DNA of 64,000 bases. It comes from Saxidomus purpurata (lineage: Eukaryota > Mollusca > Bivalvia > Venerida > Veneridae). This document shows, piece after piece, positions 1 through 11,195 of the stretch; within the stretch, counting starts at the first letter, position 1; every line of letters starts with the position of its first letter. The stretch lies in assembly GCA_022818135.1 (NCBI GenBank), contig JAFMSR010000038.1, positions 141,694 through 205,693 of the forward strand, read 5' to 3'. A model generated the notes under the pieces. That model worked only from the letters and a program-made list of their open reading frames with translations, made no database searches and was not told where the DNA came from. The translations under genes and the position numbers were made by a program.

Positions 1-1029
1 TCAAAATTGACCTTGCCCAGGGGGGGATCATTGTTTTACAAAGGATATATAGGAAAACTTATTTGGTATATAACATTATCTAGTGATCTTCCACCAGGCA
101 AGTGGACTTGTACCAAGGTGAGCGATATAGGGCCATCTTGGCCCTCTTGTTATTGTCTATGTATTATTTGTAAAAGATTATTACATTGTCTAGTGGACCT
201 CTACCAAGATTGTTCAAATTATGACCCCAGGTCAAAATTGACCCCGCGCGGGTGGGCACTTAGTTTTTGCATAGGCATATATAGGAAAAACTTAAAAAAT
301 CCTCTTCTCTGAAACCACAAGGCCTAGAGCTAAGATATTTGGCATGTAGCATTGTCTAGTGGACCTCTACCAAGATTGTTCAAATTATGACCCCCGGGTC
401 AAAATTGACCCAGCGGGGGTGGTCACTTAGTTTTGCATAGGCATATATAGGAAAAACTTTAAAAATCTTCTTCTCTGAAACCACAAGGCCTAGAGCTTAG
501 ATATTTGGCATGTAGCATTGGCTAGTGGACCTCTACCAAGATTGTTCAAATAATGACCCTTGGATCAAAATTGACCCGGCACGGGGGGTCACTTAGTTTT
601 ACATAGGCTTATATAGTAAAAACTTTAAAAATCTTCTTCTTTGAAACCACAAGGCCTAGAGCTTAGATATTTGGCATGTAACATTGGCTAGTGGACCTCT
701 ACCAAGTTTGTTCAAATTGTGACCCCTGGGTCAAAATTGACCCCACACGGGGGTCACTTAGTTTTACATAGGCTTATATAGGGAAAACTTTAAAAATCTT
801 TTTCTCTGAAACCACAAGGCCTAGAGCTTAGATATTTAGTATGTAGCATTGCCTAGTAGACTTCATTAAAGTTTGTTCAAATTATGCCCCTGGGGTCAAC
901 ATTGACCGTGCCCGGGGGGGGGGGGGATTTGTTTTACAAAGGCGTATATAGGAAAACTTATGATCTTCCATCAGGCAAGTGGACTTGTACCAAGGTGAGC
1001 GATTTCGGGTCAAAATTGGCCCTCTTGTT
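1..1029 (+). mobile_element. Family A array (about 166-bp units), 3' ends at about 152 and 1029
   Basis: About six tandem copies of a unit with landmarks ggcctagagcttagatattt, ctctaccaagattgttcaaa and gggtcaaaattgacccc. A complete 3' terminus (gtgagcgatatagggccatc, then a hairpin and cttgtt) occurs near base 152 and a worn one near 1029, so two elements or a head-to-tail pair are joined here. The 5' end of the first lies outside the window. Short open frames in it are repeat-derived. Confidence 0.75.
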
Positions 1030-1032
1030 ATA

Positions 1033-1382
1033 TAATACTGTTAATCACTTTATATTTGCATGATCTTTATTTCTTGAATTTCACCCCCAGACTTATTTCG
1101 CATATTTATGAATTCGCGGCCGAAGCCTCTAAATATTAAATTTGCGCCTAGACAAAGCCTTATAATAAGCTGTTATCGCATCTATCGTGTTTGAATCAGG
1201 TCAATGACCCGTTCAACACTTAACGTATAGTGCAGCAATAATTTAGTGCTGATAATCGGTAAAGCTAGTCCTGAAGGATGGGATATTTTCCATACCGAAT
1301 CACATTGGTCAACTTCTCAGTCAATGGAAAGGTATGCAGACAATATTTGATAATACAGTTATTTCTTAACTTACATTCGCTC
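1033..1382. other. AT-rich non-coding stretch
   Basis: No exon or clear element was found. A short segment around 1095-1115 (atttatgaattcgcgg) is also seen near 4490, so part of it belongs to another interspersed repeat. Confidence 0.4.
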
Positions 1383-1600
1383 AAACACTACATCTCGCTC
1401 GAAACGGACCGACGGTCCCGGCAAAAGCTCTATATAAATCATATTGTTCCACCACCGAAACGTCAAACATCGATCTCTCGAACCTGTACTGCAGTCCCTT
1501 CACATCAATTTCATTGTAAAGAACATCCTTTGGCTCGAACAATAAAAGGTGCTAATCTCAATTATCGAGCAAACAATGCATTGATGATCAGCTGTTAAAC
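1383..1600. repeat. Interspersed repeat S, copy 1
   Basis: This segment recurs in reverse complement around 40035-40240 with conserved phrases such as ctatataaatcatattgttc, tctctcgaacctg and gctcgaacaataaaaggt. It creates a spurious 106-codon frame. Resemblance to the pogo-like elements is only in style (C-G-A-rich blocks), so the class is left open. Confidence 0.6.
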
Positions 1601-2122
1601 ATTGTTGTTGTTGTTGTTGTTAGACACAAGCGCTGTGAAACGACGTGTGTTATTAACACCTCGTTAAATTTGCAATTAAAGGTTATGATGTACAAACAGA
1701 CTGAAAGTCGCTCACGATGTTTATAGCAATAAGTAGCAGATTGGCTGTAATTTAAAGTTTGTTTTTTCAGAAAATTGAATAAATTATTTAATGAATGACA
1801 AACATTTCATACTTTTACATTACAACACTTAGAATAAATTGTGAGTTTTAATTTGTCTTTTAATCAAGGGTAAGCTACAATTTTATAATATACATGCACA
1901 TTAACATGTGTGTACCATTGTGCGCGCAATAACTCCTGATGTGGTCTCTATAATGGATGTATGGCGACCCCCGTGACTAACCATGCTGACAAACCTCGAT
2001 CGAAGTTTAACTGTACCTCGTTTGTTCTTTAACAAAGCCTATTGTAAATAACAATTAAATGAAGTCAGAAGTCGATAACATACCGGTAATTACATTTTAC
2101 ACCTAATAAATAGCAGGCTTTT
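1601..2122. other. Non-coding stretch with a (TTG)n microsatellite
   Basis: A ttg triplet repeat of about seven units lies at 1601-1621. The remainder is AT-rich with no supported gene or repeat family. Confidence 0.45.
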
Positions 2123-2943
2123 TGTGTCACCCTTTCAGAGAAAAAGACAAACATATGAATCGCTTTGTCTGTCCGTCAGTCCGTCCGTCACACAAACTTA
2201 ATGTTGGCTATAACTTTGCCATTTCTTAAGATTTCGTCATCAACTTTACAATTGTACTGCTTATGACAATAAGGTCATGATGCCCCCAAATTTTGTAGGT
2301 CACGGTCATATTTGACAGAGTTATGCCCCTTTTTGTACTTTGATTTTGTCACGAAAACTTAACGTTGGCTATAACTTTGCCATTTCTTAAGATTTCTTCA
2401 TCAAACTTTCAAATTGTATTGCTTATGGCGTAAGGGTCGTGATGCCGCCAAATTTAGTAGGTCAAGGTAATATTTGACAGAGTTATGCCCTTTTTTATAC
2501 TTAGATTTTTGCTATAACTTTGCCATTTCTTAAGATTTCTATATCAAACTTTCAAATTGTATTGCTTATGTCAAAAGGGTTGTGATGCCGCCAAATTGTG
2601 TAGGTCAAGGTCATATTTGACAGAGTTATGCCCCTTTTTGTACTTAGATTTTGTCACGAAAACTTAACGTTGGCTATAACTTTGCCATTTCTTTAGATTT
2701 CTCATCACACTTTCAAATGGCATTGCTTATGACATAAGGGTCATGATGCTGCCAAAGTTTGTAGGTCAAGGTCATATTTGACAGAGTTATGCCCCTTGAT
2801 ATACTTAGATTTTTGCTATAACTTTGCCATTTCTTAATATTTCTTTATCAAACTTTCGAATTATATTGTTTATGTCAAAAGGGTTGTGATGCCGCCAAAT
2901 TTTGTAGATCAAGGTCTTATTTGACAGAGTTATGCCCCTTTTT

Positions 2944-4009
2944 AGCTCACCTGAGCTGGCTCAGGGTGAGCTATTAGGATCGATGAATGTCCGTCGTCCG
3001 TCCACATTTAGTTCGTTAACGCTCTAGTGGTCACATTTTTTCCTCAATTGTCACGAAACTTGGTCAGGATGTTTGTCCCAGTAATTACTCGGACGAGTTC
3101 GAATATGGGTCATCTGGGGTCAAAAACTAGGTCACAGAGCCCAAAAATAGAAAAATCTTGTTAAGGCTCTAGAGGCTACTGTTTCAGTCCAAATATCCTG
3201 GAAATTTGTCAGAAAGGTTGTTTCTATGATTTCTAGCTCAAGTTTTAATATGGATCACCTGGGGTCAAAAACTAGGTCACACAGCCCAAATATGGAAAAA
3301 CCTTGTTAACACTCTAGAGGTAACATTTTCAGCCCAAATATCCTGGAAATTTGTCAGAAAGGTTGTTAAGATGATTTCTAGCCCAAGTTCGAATATGGGT
3401 CATCTGGGGTCAAAAACTAGGTCACAGCCCAAATATAGAAAAACCTTGTTAACACTCTAGATGTTACATTTTCAGCCCAGATATCCTTGAAGTTTGTCAG
3501 AAAGTGCAGATCATGATCAGACAGCAAAATAATGAAAGTGCAGATCATGATCAGACAGCTAAATTATGAAAGTGCAGATCATGATCAGACAGCTAAATAA
3601 TGCATAGCAAACAGTGCAGATCATGATCAGACAGCAAAAAATAAAAAGCTGACAGTGCAGATCATGACCAGCCAACATACAATGAATAGCTTACAGTGCA
3701 GATCATGATCAGACAGCGAAAAAATGAATAGCCAACAGTGCAGATCATGATCAGACAGCAAAATAATGAGGCCTAGAGCTTAGATATTCAGCATGTGGCA
3801 ATAATTGACTCTCTACCAAGATTGTTCAAATCCTGACCTCAGGGTCAAAATTAACCCTGTCTGGGGGGGGGTCTTTTGATTTTACATAGGCTTATTAAGA
3901 GGATATCATGAGCCAAAGGTAAAAATTGATCCTTTCTGCTATTAATAACCTTTTTATTTTTGCCAATGGTAGACAGGTGAGCGATACAGGGCCATCATGG
4001 CCCTCTTGT
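2944..4009 (+). mobile_element. Chimeric family B/A Helentron-like element nested in family E
   Basis: The 5' terminus agctcacctg (2944-2953) is matched by caggtgagc (3974-3982), followed by the hairpin agggccatcatggccct (3988-4004) and cttgtt. The left part is family B satellite (ggtcaaaaactaggtcacag); the right part from about 3770 is family A (cctagagcttagatatt). They are separated by a short-unit minisatellite. The empty site in family E shows the ends directly and no target duplication is visible. Confidence 0.8.
3500..3772 (+). repeat. Seven-copy minisatellite with a gatcatgatc core
   Basis: Seven repeats of agtgcagatcatgatcagac followed by a variable A-rich spacer; spacing is about 34 bases for the first copies and about 42 for the later ones. 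The core gatcatgatc is self-complementary. It lies exactly at the junction of the B-derived and A-derived halves of the surrounding element. Confidence 0.85.
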
Positions 4010-4260
4010 TATACTTAGATTTTGTCACTTAAACTTTATGTTGGCTATAACTTTGCCATTTCTTAAGATTTCTTCATCAAACTTTCAAATTGTATTGCTT
4101 ATGACATAAGGGTCATGATGCCGCCAAAGTTTGTTGGTCAAGGTCATATTTGACAGAGTTATGCCCCTTTTTACACTTAGATTTTGTCACAAAATTGTTG
4201 GTTATTCTGACAAAGCATAAGAGGGCGACACAAGTGTTCTACTGAACACCCATCTAGTTT

Positions 4261-5397
4261 GTAAGTTGTAGTGAATTAAAAGTTATATCTTTTGTTCATG
4301 TATTCACTTTTGTATATATCCTCATAAATGTCTTTAGTCAAGTTCAAAAGATTAGAATTAGATAATAACTTCAAAAAATATATGTATACTAGCAATTATT
4401 GAGCATTGGCGAACTTGATATATTTTGGACAATATTTTTTCGGACTTTTACGACTTTTGAACCTACGTTCCAAAACATAAATTTACGCGGATTTATGAAT
4501 TCGTGATGCAGTCAATTCGCGAATAATAGCGAAAATAAAAACATCGCGAATAATACCGATTTACAGTATATGATGTTATGTCTGAATAAATTTGAATTGA
4601 AATGAATTTGAACACAAAAAAAACTTGTCTGATCAGTAACTAGAGAATGCTAGTGTCCTCAAAGCTGGTAGGTTGATTAGTCATGACTAGTAGGTGACCC
4701 CTATTTATTTTGAGGTCAACAGTTAAGTTCACAATGACCTTTATTGCAAAACAACTAATTTGCGGCTGTTGGGGGGGTGGGGGGGATTGGGGGCTGACTA
4801 AATGCTTTTCAAACTTCTCTTGTTTTATATAGACTTGCAAAACAAAATCTTGTTTTAAATGTAGCCGCAGATTCAGGGCTGGGCTTTAGGGCTGCAGCAC
4901 CCCCAGCTTGGCCCGCAAATACTTTTTTGGTATAGCTGGTACTTTTGTCCTTGTTAATAAAGAGCTGATGTGGCAGTTATGCACACAGTGTATTCTCTTA
5001 TCAAAACATATTAATTACTTTTATCTGCTTGCTAATCCCTTGCCGGAAGACATTTTAGCTACATTTTTGATTGTGCAAATCATTTCACCGTAATGATTGA
5101 AATAGGGAAGTTGAAAGGCTAATAAACACGGTTTGGATCGTTACAGTTGGTTACTGTGAATTGTCCGAGGTTACTTCTTAGTGGCCTGACAGTGGTTATC
5201 ATCAGAATATAAAACATAAGTTTGCCAGTACTGAAGTCCTAATTAAAGTATTGTGCGAAAGAAAAAAAAATATTAAAGATTAATGACATTCAAAAATGAA
5301 AATGTGGGCTCTTGCTGGAGTCAAGTCACTAAACAAAAAGTTGCAAAAGTAACATTAAAAGAATTGCGCATATGTTTAGTTTCTGGTACATGTTTGA
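4261..5397. other. Non-coding stretch with small repeat fragments
   Basis: Segment 4450-4570 has alternating gcgaataatag/gcgaataatacc phrases ending in ttacagtata, suggesting the edge of a DNA transposon. Segment 4640-4750 resembles family J (gattagtcatgactagtagg). The remainder to 5397 shows nothing I can support; the small open frames at 4640-4840 and 4908-5093 have no coding signature. Confidence 0.4.
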
Positions 5398-5935
5398 ATG
5401 AGGGCTGGTGTTACTGAACAGTGTCATGCTTTAACTGGAAAAAATCAAGTTGGCCACTCTATAGTTCAAACAGGTTTAACAAAACTTATGAACTGTCAGA
5501 TACTAAGTTATGCCTCCCTGACGGGCCTATTTTGTGACAGTTTGGCACTCTTGTTAACATTTTGCAATTTGATAATTGGACAAATATTTTTGTCACCAAT
5601 ACTTAGGTCCATAAACTTACAGGCTGCAATTTTCATTTGCTCTCAATGTAACAAAAACTTGCTGAGAAGATTTCCTGTAACATGTAGATAATCCCTATCG
5701 ATTTTTGGGGTCAAAGTTCAATTCACAGTGACCAGAACTTTGAAAATATTTTCCTCTCACTAGTTTTGAGATCTACATCACCCACAGTCTTCAAATGTCA
5801 TAGGGTGATTAGTCATACTGAGTAGATGATGCCTACTGTTTTATGGGGTCAGTGGGTCAAGGTCACAATGAACTCTGTTAGCTTTTCCTTGATAACATTG
5901 CAAAAGATTTTCACAAAACTTTCTCAGAACAGTCC
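5398..5935 (+). repeat. Family K and family J repeat fragments
   Basis: Segment 5440-5560 (tatagttcaaacaggtttaa, cagatactaagttatgcctc, ttttgtgacagtttggca) recurs at 8735-8855. Segment 5690-5935 (gtagataatccctat, cagtgaccagaac) recurs at 10685-10830 and 11960-12090. The 97-codon frame here is repeat sequence. Confidence 0.6.
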
Positions 5936-6098
5936 AGTCAGACCAATAGAACAATTTATTAATTTGTGCTGAAAAACAAACAGGTGAGATAAAAATATGC
6001 AAAAAGTTGATATTCTGTTACTGAGGAAATGTTAGATATGAGTAGCTGTTCAAAAAACGGATGAATGTAACTTAAGCTTTGTGGTTTATGTTTTGTAG

Positions 6099-6590
6099 AG
6101 AGGAAAGAAATCCCATATATAAGGAGTTCAGACAAAGGTAAATTGGAACTTGGGGAACGTTCTGAGATGAACCATGAAGGGAAGAATTTTGTTGCACTTG
6201 CAGTGGTTGACACTGCTGTAGTGAAGGGTACATCGACACAGAAGAAGATATGTGTAGACAATACAAAGCTAGAAGTAGCCATTAAAGAAATAACCACAGG
6301 CTCTGCAAAGAAAGGCCTGTCTATTAAAAGCTTAACGTCCACATTTAATTCAAAGAAAGGCGTGTTTACAGTTGGATTTGCATTTCCATGCAGGATGATG
6401 GGCTTTGCAAACAAAATTGGCAGCATATTATCAGGATTTCAGCAGGCTTCAAAACAACTTGCAGCGACTAAAAGAAAAGCTGAGCTTTACCTGTGCGTCT
6501 CTGCTGAATGTGGAAGCATTATAAAGGAAGTAGATAACACACTGAAGGGAACATCATTGACAAGACGTAAACTTTCACCAAAATTTGTTG
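6099..6590 (+). CDS. PARP14-like gene, exon 1 of those visible (N-terminal block)
   Basis: The acceptor is ttttgtag and the donor is gtaagt. The first two bases complete a codon from an unseen upstream exon; the exon then reads RKEIPYIRSSDKGK and stays open for 163 codons, ending with one base that pairs with exon 2 to make Gly. The sequence is lysine/serine-rich early (roughly residues 1-30) and then has alternating hydrophobic stretches (FVALAVVD, VFTVGFAF) and a helical LSGFQQASKQLAA segment. I recognise no domain with certainty. The alternation of strands and helices and its position before a macrodomain suggest a very diverged macro-like fold or an interdomain region. The exon call rests on splice sites, length and phase agreement. 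Confidence 0.7.
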
Positions 6591-6654
6591 GTAAGTTGGT
6601 TTGTAGGTAATGTATTTTGCTATTTAGGAAGAGACGCTTTGGATATAAGTGATT

Positions 6655-7050
6655 ACTCAGTTTTTAGCTCACCTAACCACGAAGAGGTCATGGTGTGCTT
6701 TAAGGATCATTGAATGTCCGGCGTCTGCATATGTCAGTCAGTCTGTCAGTCCACAATTAGGTTGTTTACACTTTAGCATCTGCATTTTTTTAAACAATTA
6801 TGATGAAATTTGGACGCAATGTATATGGCCACAATACCTTGAATTAGTTCAATAACAGGCTTGATCGGATTAGTTCTACTAGAGTTATGGCCCCTGATTT
6901 ATAATATTTAACTATGTTTACTCTCTACCACCTTCATTTCTTCATTAAATCTAGCCATATTTCCAGAGAATGTGTTTGAACATAAGATCTTGAATCAGTT
7001 CAACTATGAGCTTGATCGGATTAGTTCTTCTGGCCCCGTGCTTATAAAAG
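6655..7050 (+). mobile_element. Family A-related element fragment (variant I)
   Basis: It starts with tttttagctcacctaacc, the shared 5' terminus of families A/B, followed by a decayed hairpin. Two copies of a roughly 150-base unit follow, with landmarks cttgatcggattagttct and ttgaattagttcaataac. No 3' terminus is recognised. It lies in the intron after exon 1. Confidence 0.55.
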
Positions 7051-7245
7051 TTTCTTGAGCACAATCTCATGCTCAGCACATAATCATGGTCAAGTAATAT
7101 GAAGTCAGTCCAAGTTATCGTTTTTTACAAAGTCTGGTGTAATATAAATATATAAATATATTGAAGCTAAAGATGAGACCTTCTGATTATTGTTATGGAA
7201 CCCGACTGTGTAAAAGAGTGTAACTTGATTTTACTTCATATTACT

Positions 7246-7660
7246 TGAGCATGATTTCTATGAAGAAGAAGGGTATATTGGTTTGCAGATGTCGGTCGGT
7301 CGGTTGGTCTTTTGGTCTGTCCGTCTACCAACTGTTTCCGGATGATAACTCAAGAATGCTTGGCCCTAGGATCTTGAAACTTGATGTGGAGGTTGGTCAT
7401 GACCAGGTAAGGACCCCTATTGAGGTCAGTAGGTCAAATTTCATAGTCACGGTGACCTGAAATTGTAAAACTTGTAAATTGTTTCCGGACGATAACTCGA
7501 GAACGCTTGGGTCTAGCATCTTGAAATTTATTGTAGAGGTTGGTCATAATCGGTAGATGACCCCTATTGATTTTATGATTAGAGGTCAAAGGTCAAGGTC
7601 ACAGTGACCCGGAATTGAGGAATGGTTTCGGCTCAATAACTTTAGTGATAAGTCTAGTTG
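7246..7660 (+). mobile_element. Family J element with tandem units
   Basis: Two to three units of about 160 bases with landmarks tgtttccggatgataactc, cttgatgtggaggttggtca and cacggtgacctgaaattg, preceded by a cggtcggtcggttgg run. It ends in tttagtgataagtctagttg, like the 3' ends of family C (a ctag terminus after a short stem). Confidence 0.55.
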
Positions 7661-8365
7661 GTTATGTTTTCAATAGTTTTCTGTGAATGCAGATTTGTGT
7701 TAAGTTGAATGTTAATGGATTCTAACTGTTCAGTATCAATGTGTTTTAAAAACCAATTCAGGCTGTTAATTTTGCAATTTAGGGCCTTTTGAACTGTTAA
7801 GGTTTTTGTGAGACTGAAAAGGTAAAATATCCTCTATAACAATATTCCAAGCTAATGCATTATGTCTGTGAGAGAACAAACTTAAAGGGTCTGTATAAAT
7901 AATGTCGAATTTCTTAGAATATTGAAAGCAATCTGCTGTACCTATTACTTAATCAATTACAGATCTATCTCTTATCTATATTTACTGAGCTTTCCGTTAA
8001 AAATAATAGGTTATTTGTTTTCTTATCAAGAGATTTTCTTTTCAAAGGTACAAATAGATATTTTTAAGAATTTTAAACAGGGGTAATATTGAAGTATGTT
8101 TGAGACGCTATATGTACCGGTATGGATTCACCCATACCACAGTATTTTATGTTAAGGAAATTAAAATTTCTTCGTCATTTATTAGCTGAAAAACTTAAAG
8201 TTGATCAATGCCTGACTAATTCAATCAAATACAAACTTTGTTCGTATAATAGTTAATCTTATCACATAGGTGAAATGTAAATATTTTTGAATCCACATTG
8301 TGATGCCTCGCCATTGAATTCAATATGTCAGACACATTGTTTGAAAGTCAGGGTTAGGGTTACAC
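7661..8365. other. AT-rich intronic stretch
   Basis: No exon, repeat family or regulatory signal was supported here. Confidence 0.4.
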
Positions 8366-8860
8366 CTGAGGCAGGCTGGTGGCGTCCACACATGTTGTCC
8401 GCTCTCTAAGCCGGAACATTTTTCATCCGATCTTCACCAAACTTGCTGAACATTGTGGGCATAATGTCTCAGCCAAGTTTGATAACCAGCCAAATTGCCC
8501 AAGGCACTTTTGGATTATGACCCTGGAATTATCCAAAACTTGTCTGCTCTCTAAGTCAAACAGTTTTCATTTATCTGATCTTAACCAAACTTGCTGAAAA
8601 TATTTTGTGGGCATAATATCTAGGCCAAGTTCGATAACCAGTCACATCGCCCTAGGCACTTTTGGATTATGGTTCTTGAATTATTGGAAAATGATGAAAT
8701 TAGCCTTGACTGCTCTGTAGTTCAAACAGGTGAATTAACCTTGTCCTCTATAGTTCAAATAGGTTTTACAAAACCTATGAACTGGCAGATTCTGAGTTAT
8801 GCCTCTGTGACAGGCGTATTTTGTGACAGTTTGGCATTCTTGTTCCTTCTAGCACTTGCT
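8366..8860 (+). repeat. Family K tandem repeat
   Basis: Roughly 150-base units: ctctaagccggaacattttt and caccaaacttgctgaacat, repeated as tctctaagtcaaacag and aaccaaacttgctgaaaat, with two copies of cacttttggattatg. It ends with the segment shared with 5440-5560 (gtgacagtttggcattcttg tt). Confidence 0.55.
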
Positions 8861-9559
8861 TTTGCATCCACAGATTTGTATTATAACAATGTTAATCTTT
8901 TATCAAGTTTGCTTACTTGTTTTGTAACATTATGTATTAAACTTATCTTATATTTGTAAACATTTGTCATTTCAAAACATCAATTAACAATGTAGGGCAA
9001 AAGTCTTTTGATGTTGATGGGTAATAATGACAAGTTTGAAAAAGTATGGAGAAGTTTGAGAAAGTTTTGAGAAAGATTTGTTGACAGGGTAAGATATTGG
9101 TGAACTTGTCATAACAAACTGACACTTGTCAGCAAGTTTAAATCTCCTTGATAACAAAACAATTAGACTGTCAGTCGTGCTTGCCCCCAAAAAATAATCA
9201 CAATTTTTTTTTTTTAAAGTGTAACAAAACTGCCGTATTTAGGCAATTGTTTTGAAAGATTTGGAATTTTGTTGATTTATTTTCCTGAATATTTGGTGCA
9301 TCCTATACAACATATGACCTTTTTCCCCAGACTGTTCACATTTTATTTTTCAAAGCATCTTATACAATTAGTGTGTTTTATACACACAGGTTTATGGTAC
9401 TAGTACATACAGATGTTGAACTTGAGTTTATAGATTAAGTGGTGCACAGGTGAGCAGTATAGGCTGTTTTTTTTTGTATTTTTGTCTTTAGTTAATGCTG
9501 TCAGAGCTGCTTAGTCTTTTAAAAGAGCAGACCTACATAACGGTTACTTCTTTTTACAG
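8861..9559. other. AT-rich intronic stretch before exon 2
   Basis: No coding evidence apart from the exon 2 acceptor at its end. An 11-base T-run lies near 9207. Nothing else is claimed. Confidence 0.4.
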
Positions 9560-9621
9560 GTATCTTCAGGGAGCCAAAAGTAAATACAGACATTACACTT
9601 GAACCTTTGCTAGATATCAAG
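9560..9621 (+). CDS. PARP14-like gene, exon 2 (start of macrodomain 1)
   Basis: This 62-base exon lies between a tttttacag acceptor and a gtatgt donor. With the leftover base of exon 1 it encodes GIFREPKVNTDITLEPLLDIK. The NTDIT motif corresponds to the G-D-I-T strand that opens canonical macrodomains. It ends in phase 0, matching exon 3. It is too short to stand alone; support comes from exact phase fit on both sides and the continuation of the fold into exon 3. Confidence 0.75.
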
Positions 9622-9954
9622 GTATGTCTTTGCATCACTGATAACATTTCACAGGGCATATAAGAATGATTTTTATATGTGCGAAGGGACATATTACGTA
9701 CGTTATGGCGCTGGTCGTCTGTTTGCCTGTTAGCAATTTCTGTCTGAAGCCATATATACCACATTGGTAATGTAATTTCAATCAAACTTGAATTCTGAAT
9801 TGCTTAACAAACACAGGAGTTATTGCCCTTTGAAAGCTGAATGCAAAATTGCCTTGGCCAGGTAGAGCCATACATATACCACATGATAATGTGAAGAAAC
9901 TTTATAAATGTTTTGAGACTTTTGAGCTGTGTTGGATAACTATACTTGCTTTTT

Positions 9955-10654
9955 ATGCCCCCGAAGGGTGGCATATTAAAATCGCAATGTCCGTTCCTCC
10001 GTCCGTCCTTCTGTCCGTCCGTCCACCTGTGCGTCTCCAGTTACAAATTCGTGTCCTACCTCAAAGGTCAAGGTAACACTTAGAGTTTGAAGGTAATGGA
10101 ATCCTGTATATATGCACACATTCGTGTCCGGACTGTAACTTTGTCATGCATTGAAGGATTTTAAAATAACTTGGCACAAATGTCTAGCACATCAAGACGA
10201 CATGTCGCGTGCAAGACCCACATCCCTACCTCAAAGGTCAAGGTCACACTTAGAGTTTGAAGGTAATGGAATCTGTATATATGCACGCATTCATGTCTGG
10301 ACTATAACTTTGTCATGCATTGAAGGGTTTTAAAATAACTTGCCACAAATGTCTAGCACATCAAGACGACGTGTCGCATGCAAGACCCACATCCCTACCT
10401 CAAAGGTCAAGGTCACTCTTAGAGTTTGAAGGTAATGGAATCTTGTATATATGCACACATTTGTGTTCAGACTATAACTTTGTCATGCATTGATTGATTT
10501 AAAGATAACTTTGCACAAACATCTAGCACATCAAGCCGATGTGTCGCATGGATTTTAAAATTACATACCACAATTATTGAGCACATGGAGAGGACAAAGA
10601 CTGTGAGACACCTCTTTTGGGTGCCATTGTCACTTATGAGGGACAGCTCTTGTT
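9955..10654 (+). mobile_element. Family D Helentron-like element, copy 1
   Basis: It starts after a T-run with atgcccccgaagggtggcat, itself able to fold, then a tccgtccgtcc run and three to four units of about 178 bases (ttgtcatgcattgaaggatt, cacaaatgtctagcacatca, cctacctcaaaggtcaaggt). The 3' end has ttttgggtgccat, a worn inverse of the 5' terminus, then a tgtc/gaca stem and agctcttgtt. Confidence 0.8.
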
Positions 10655-10659
10655 TCTTG

Positions 10660-10835
10660 ATAAACTTACTCAAAAGTTTGCCTGCAACCTGTAGATGATC
10701 CCTATAGTTTTTGGGGTTAGTGAGATAAAGGTTAAGGTCACAGTGGCCAGAAGTTTGAAAATCATTTCTGTTCGATATTTTGAGATCTAATTAACAACAA
10801 GTCTTGAAACTTCATAGGATTTAGGTCTTATTGAG
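10660..10835 (+). repeat. Family J fragment
   Basis: Shares cctgtagatgatccctata and aaggtcacagtggccagaa with 5690-5760, and sits directly downstream of the family D copy. Confidence 0.5.
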
Positions 10836-10944
10836 TTGTTGAATGTGCAGACCGTGTGAAAATCTATAATACCATAGCTAGAGGTGACCAGCCACTCAAT
10901 AGAGTCACATATGAAGAAAAGCTCACAGTCTATTAGACTCTTAC

Positions 10945-11150
10945 AAGAACAAAGACACAGGAAGATGACTTACATCTACTAGACAGATGGGAGCAAGTAA
11001 TTCTATTCAGGCTTGGTACAGGACACTACAGGCTCATTGCTCTTATGTATGAAAAATTGAAGCTCTTCTTTCAGACCAAACAGCAGAGCATTTACTTCAG
11101 ATATGAAGAAATATTATGTGACCAGACTACAACCCTGGAAAAGAAGTGAA
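10945..11150 (+). pseudogene. Relic of a non-LTR retrotransposon ORF2 C-terminus
   Basis: One frame reads LLDRWEQVILFRLGTGHYRL followed by IALMYEKLKL. This matches the well-known L-F-R-L-R-T-G-H-x-x-L-x-x-H-M-x-x-K-L-x-L motif near the C-terminus of many animal non-LTR retrotransposon polyproteins. The Cys/His cluster that should follow is gone and the frame stops after about 60 residues. This is a short fossil fragment, not related in sequence to the retrotransposon at 60-62 kb. Confidence 0.5.
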
Positions 11151-11195
11151 AGAGAGAGAAAGAGAGAGATAGAGTTGATCATTCCTACTGTTTTT

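Larger units (their letters stand above)
2123..4258 (+). mobile_element. Family E Helentron-like element, copy 1, split by a nested insertion
   Basis: It begins after a T-run with a worn tgtgtcaccct and continues as alternating 143/160-bp units (ggctataactttgccatttc, cagagttatgcccctttt). The 3' end carries agggcgacaca, the inverse of the family terminus, then the hairpin gtgttc-tact-gaacac and ccatctagttt. Bases 2944-4009 are a different element inserted between a T-run and atacttagat. Removing it restores a normal E unit, which makes E the older of the two. Confidence 0.8.

Noticed and set aside
1278..1598. 106-codon frame
   Set aside because: The DNA recurs in inverse at 40 kb without a conserved frame, so it is a repeat.
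3500..3772. CRISPR-like array of repeats and spacers
   Set aside because: Spacers are similar A-rich sequences, the host is clearly eukaryotic and the array lies within a mobile element.
5398..8959. Two similar small frames (5398-5691 and 8669-8959) that could be a paralogous pair
   Set aside because: The similarity extends at DNA level outside the frames and belongs to repeat family K.
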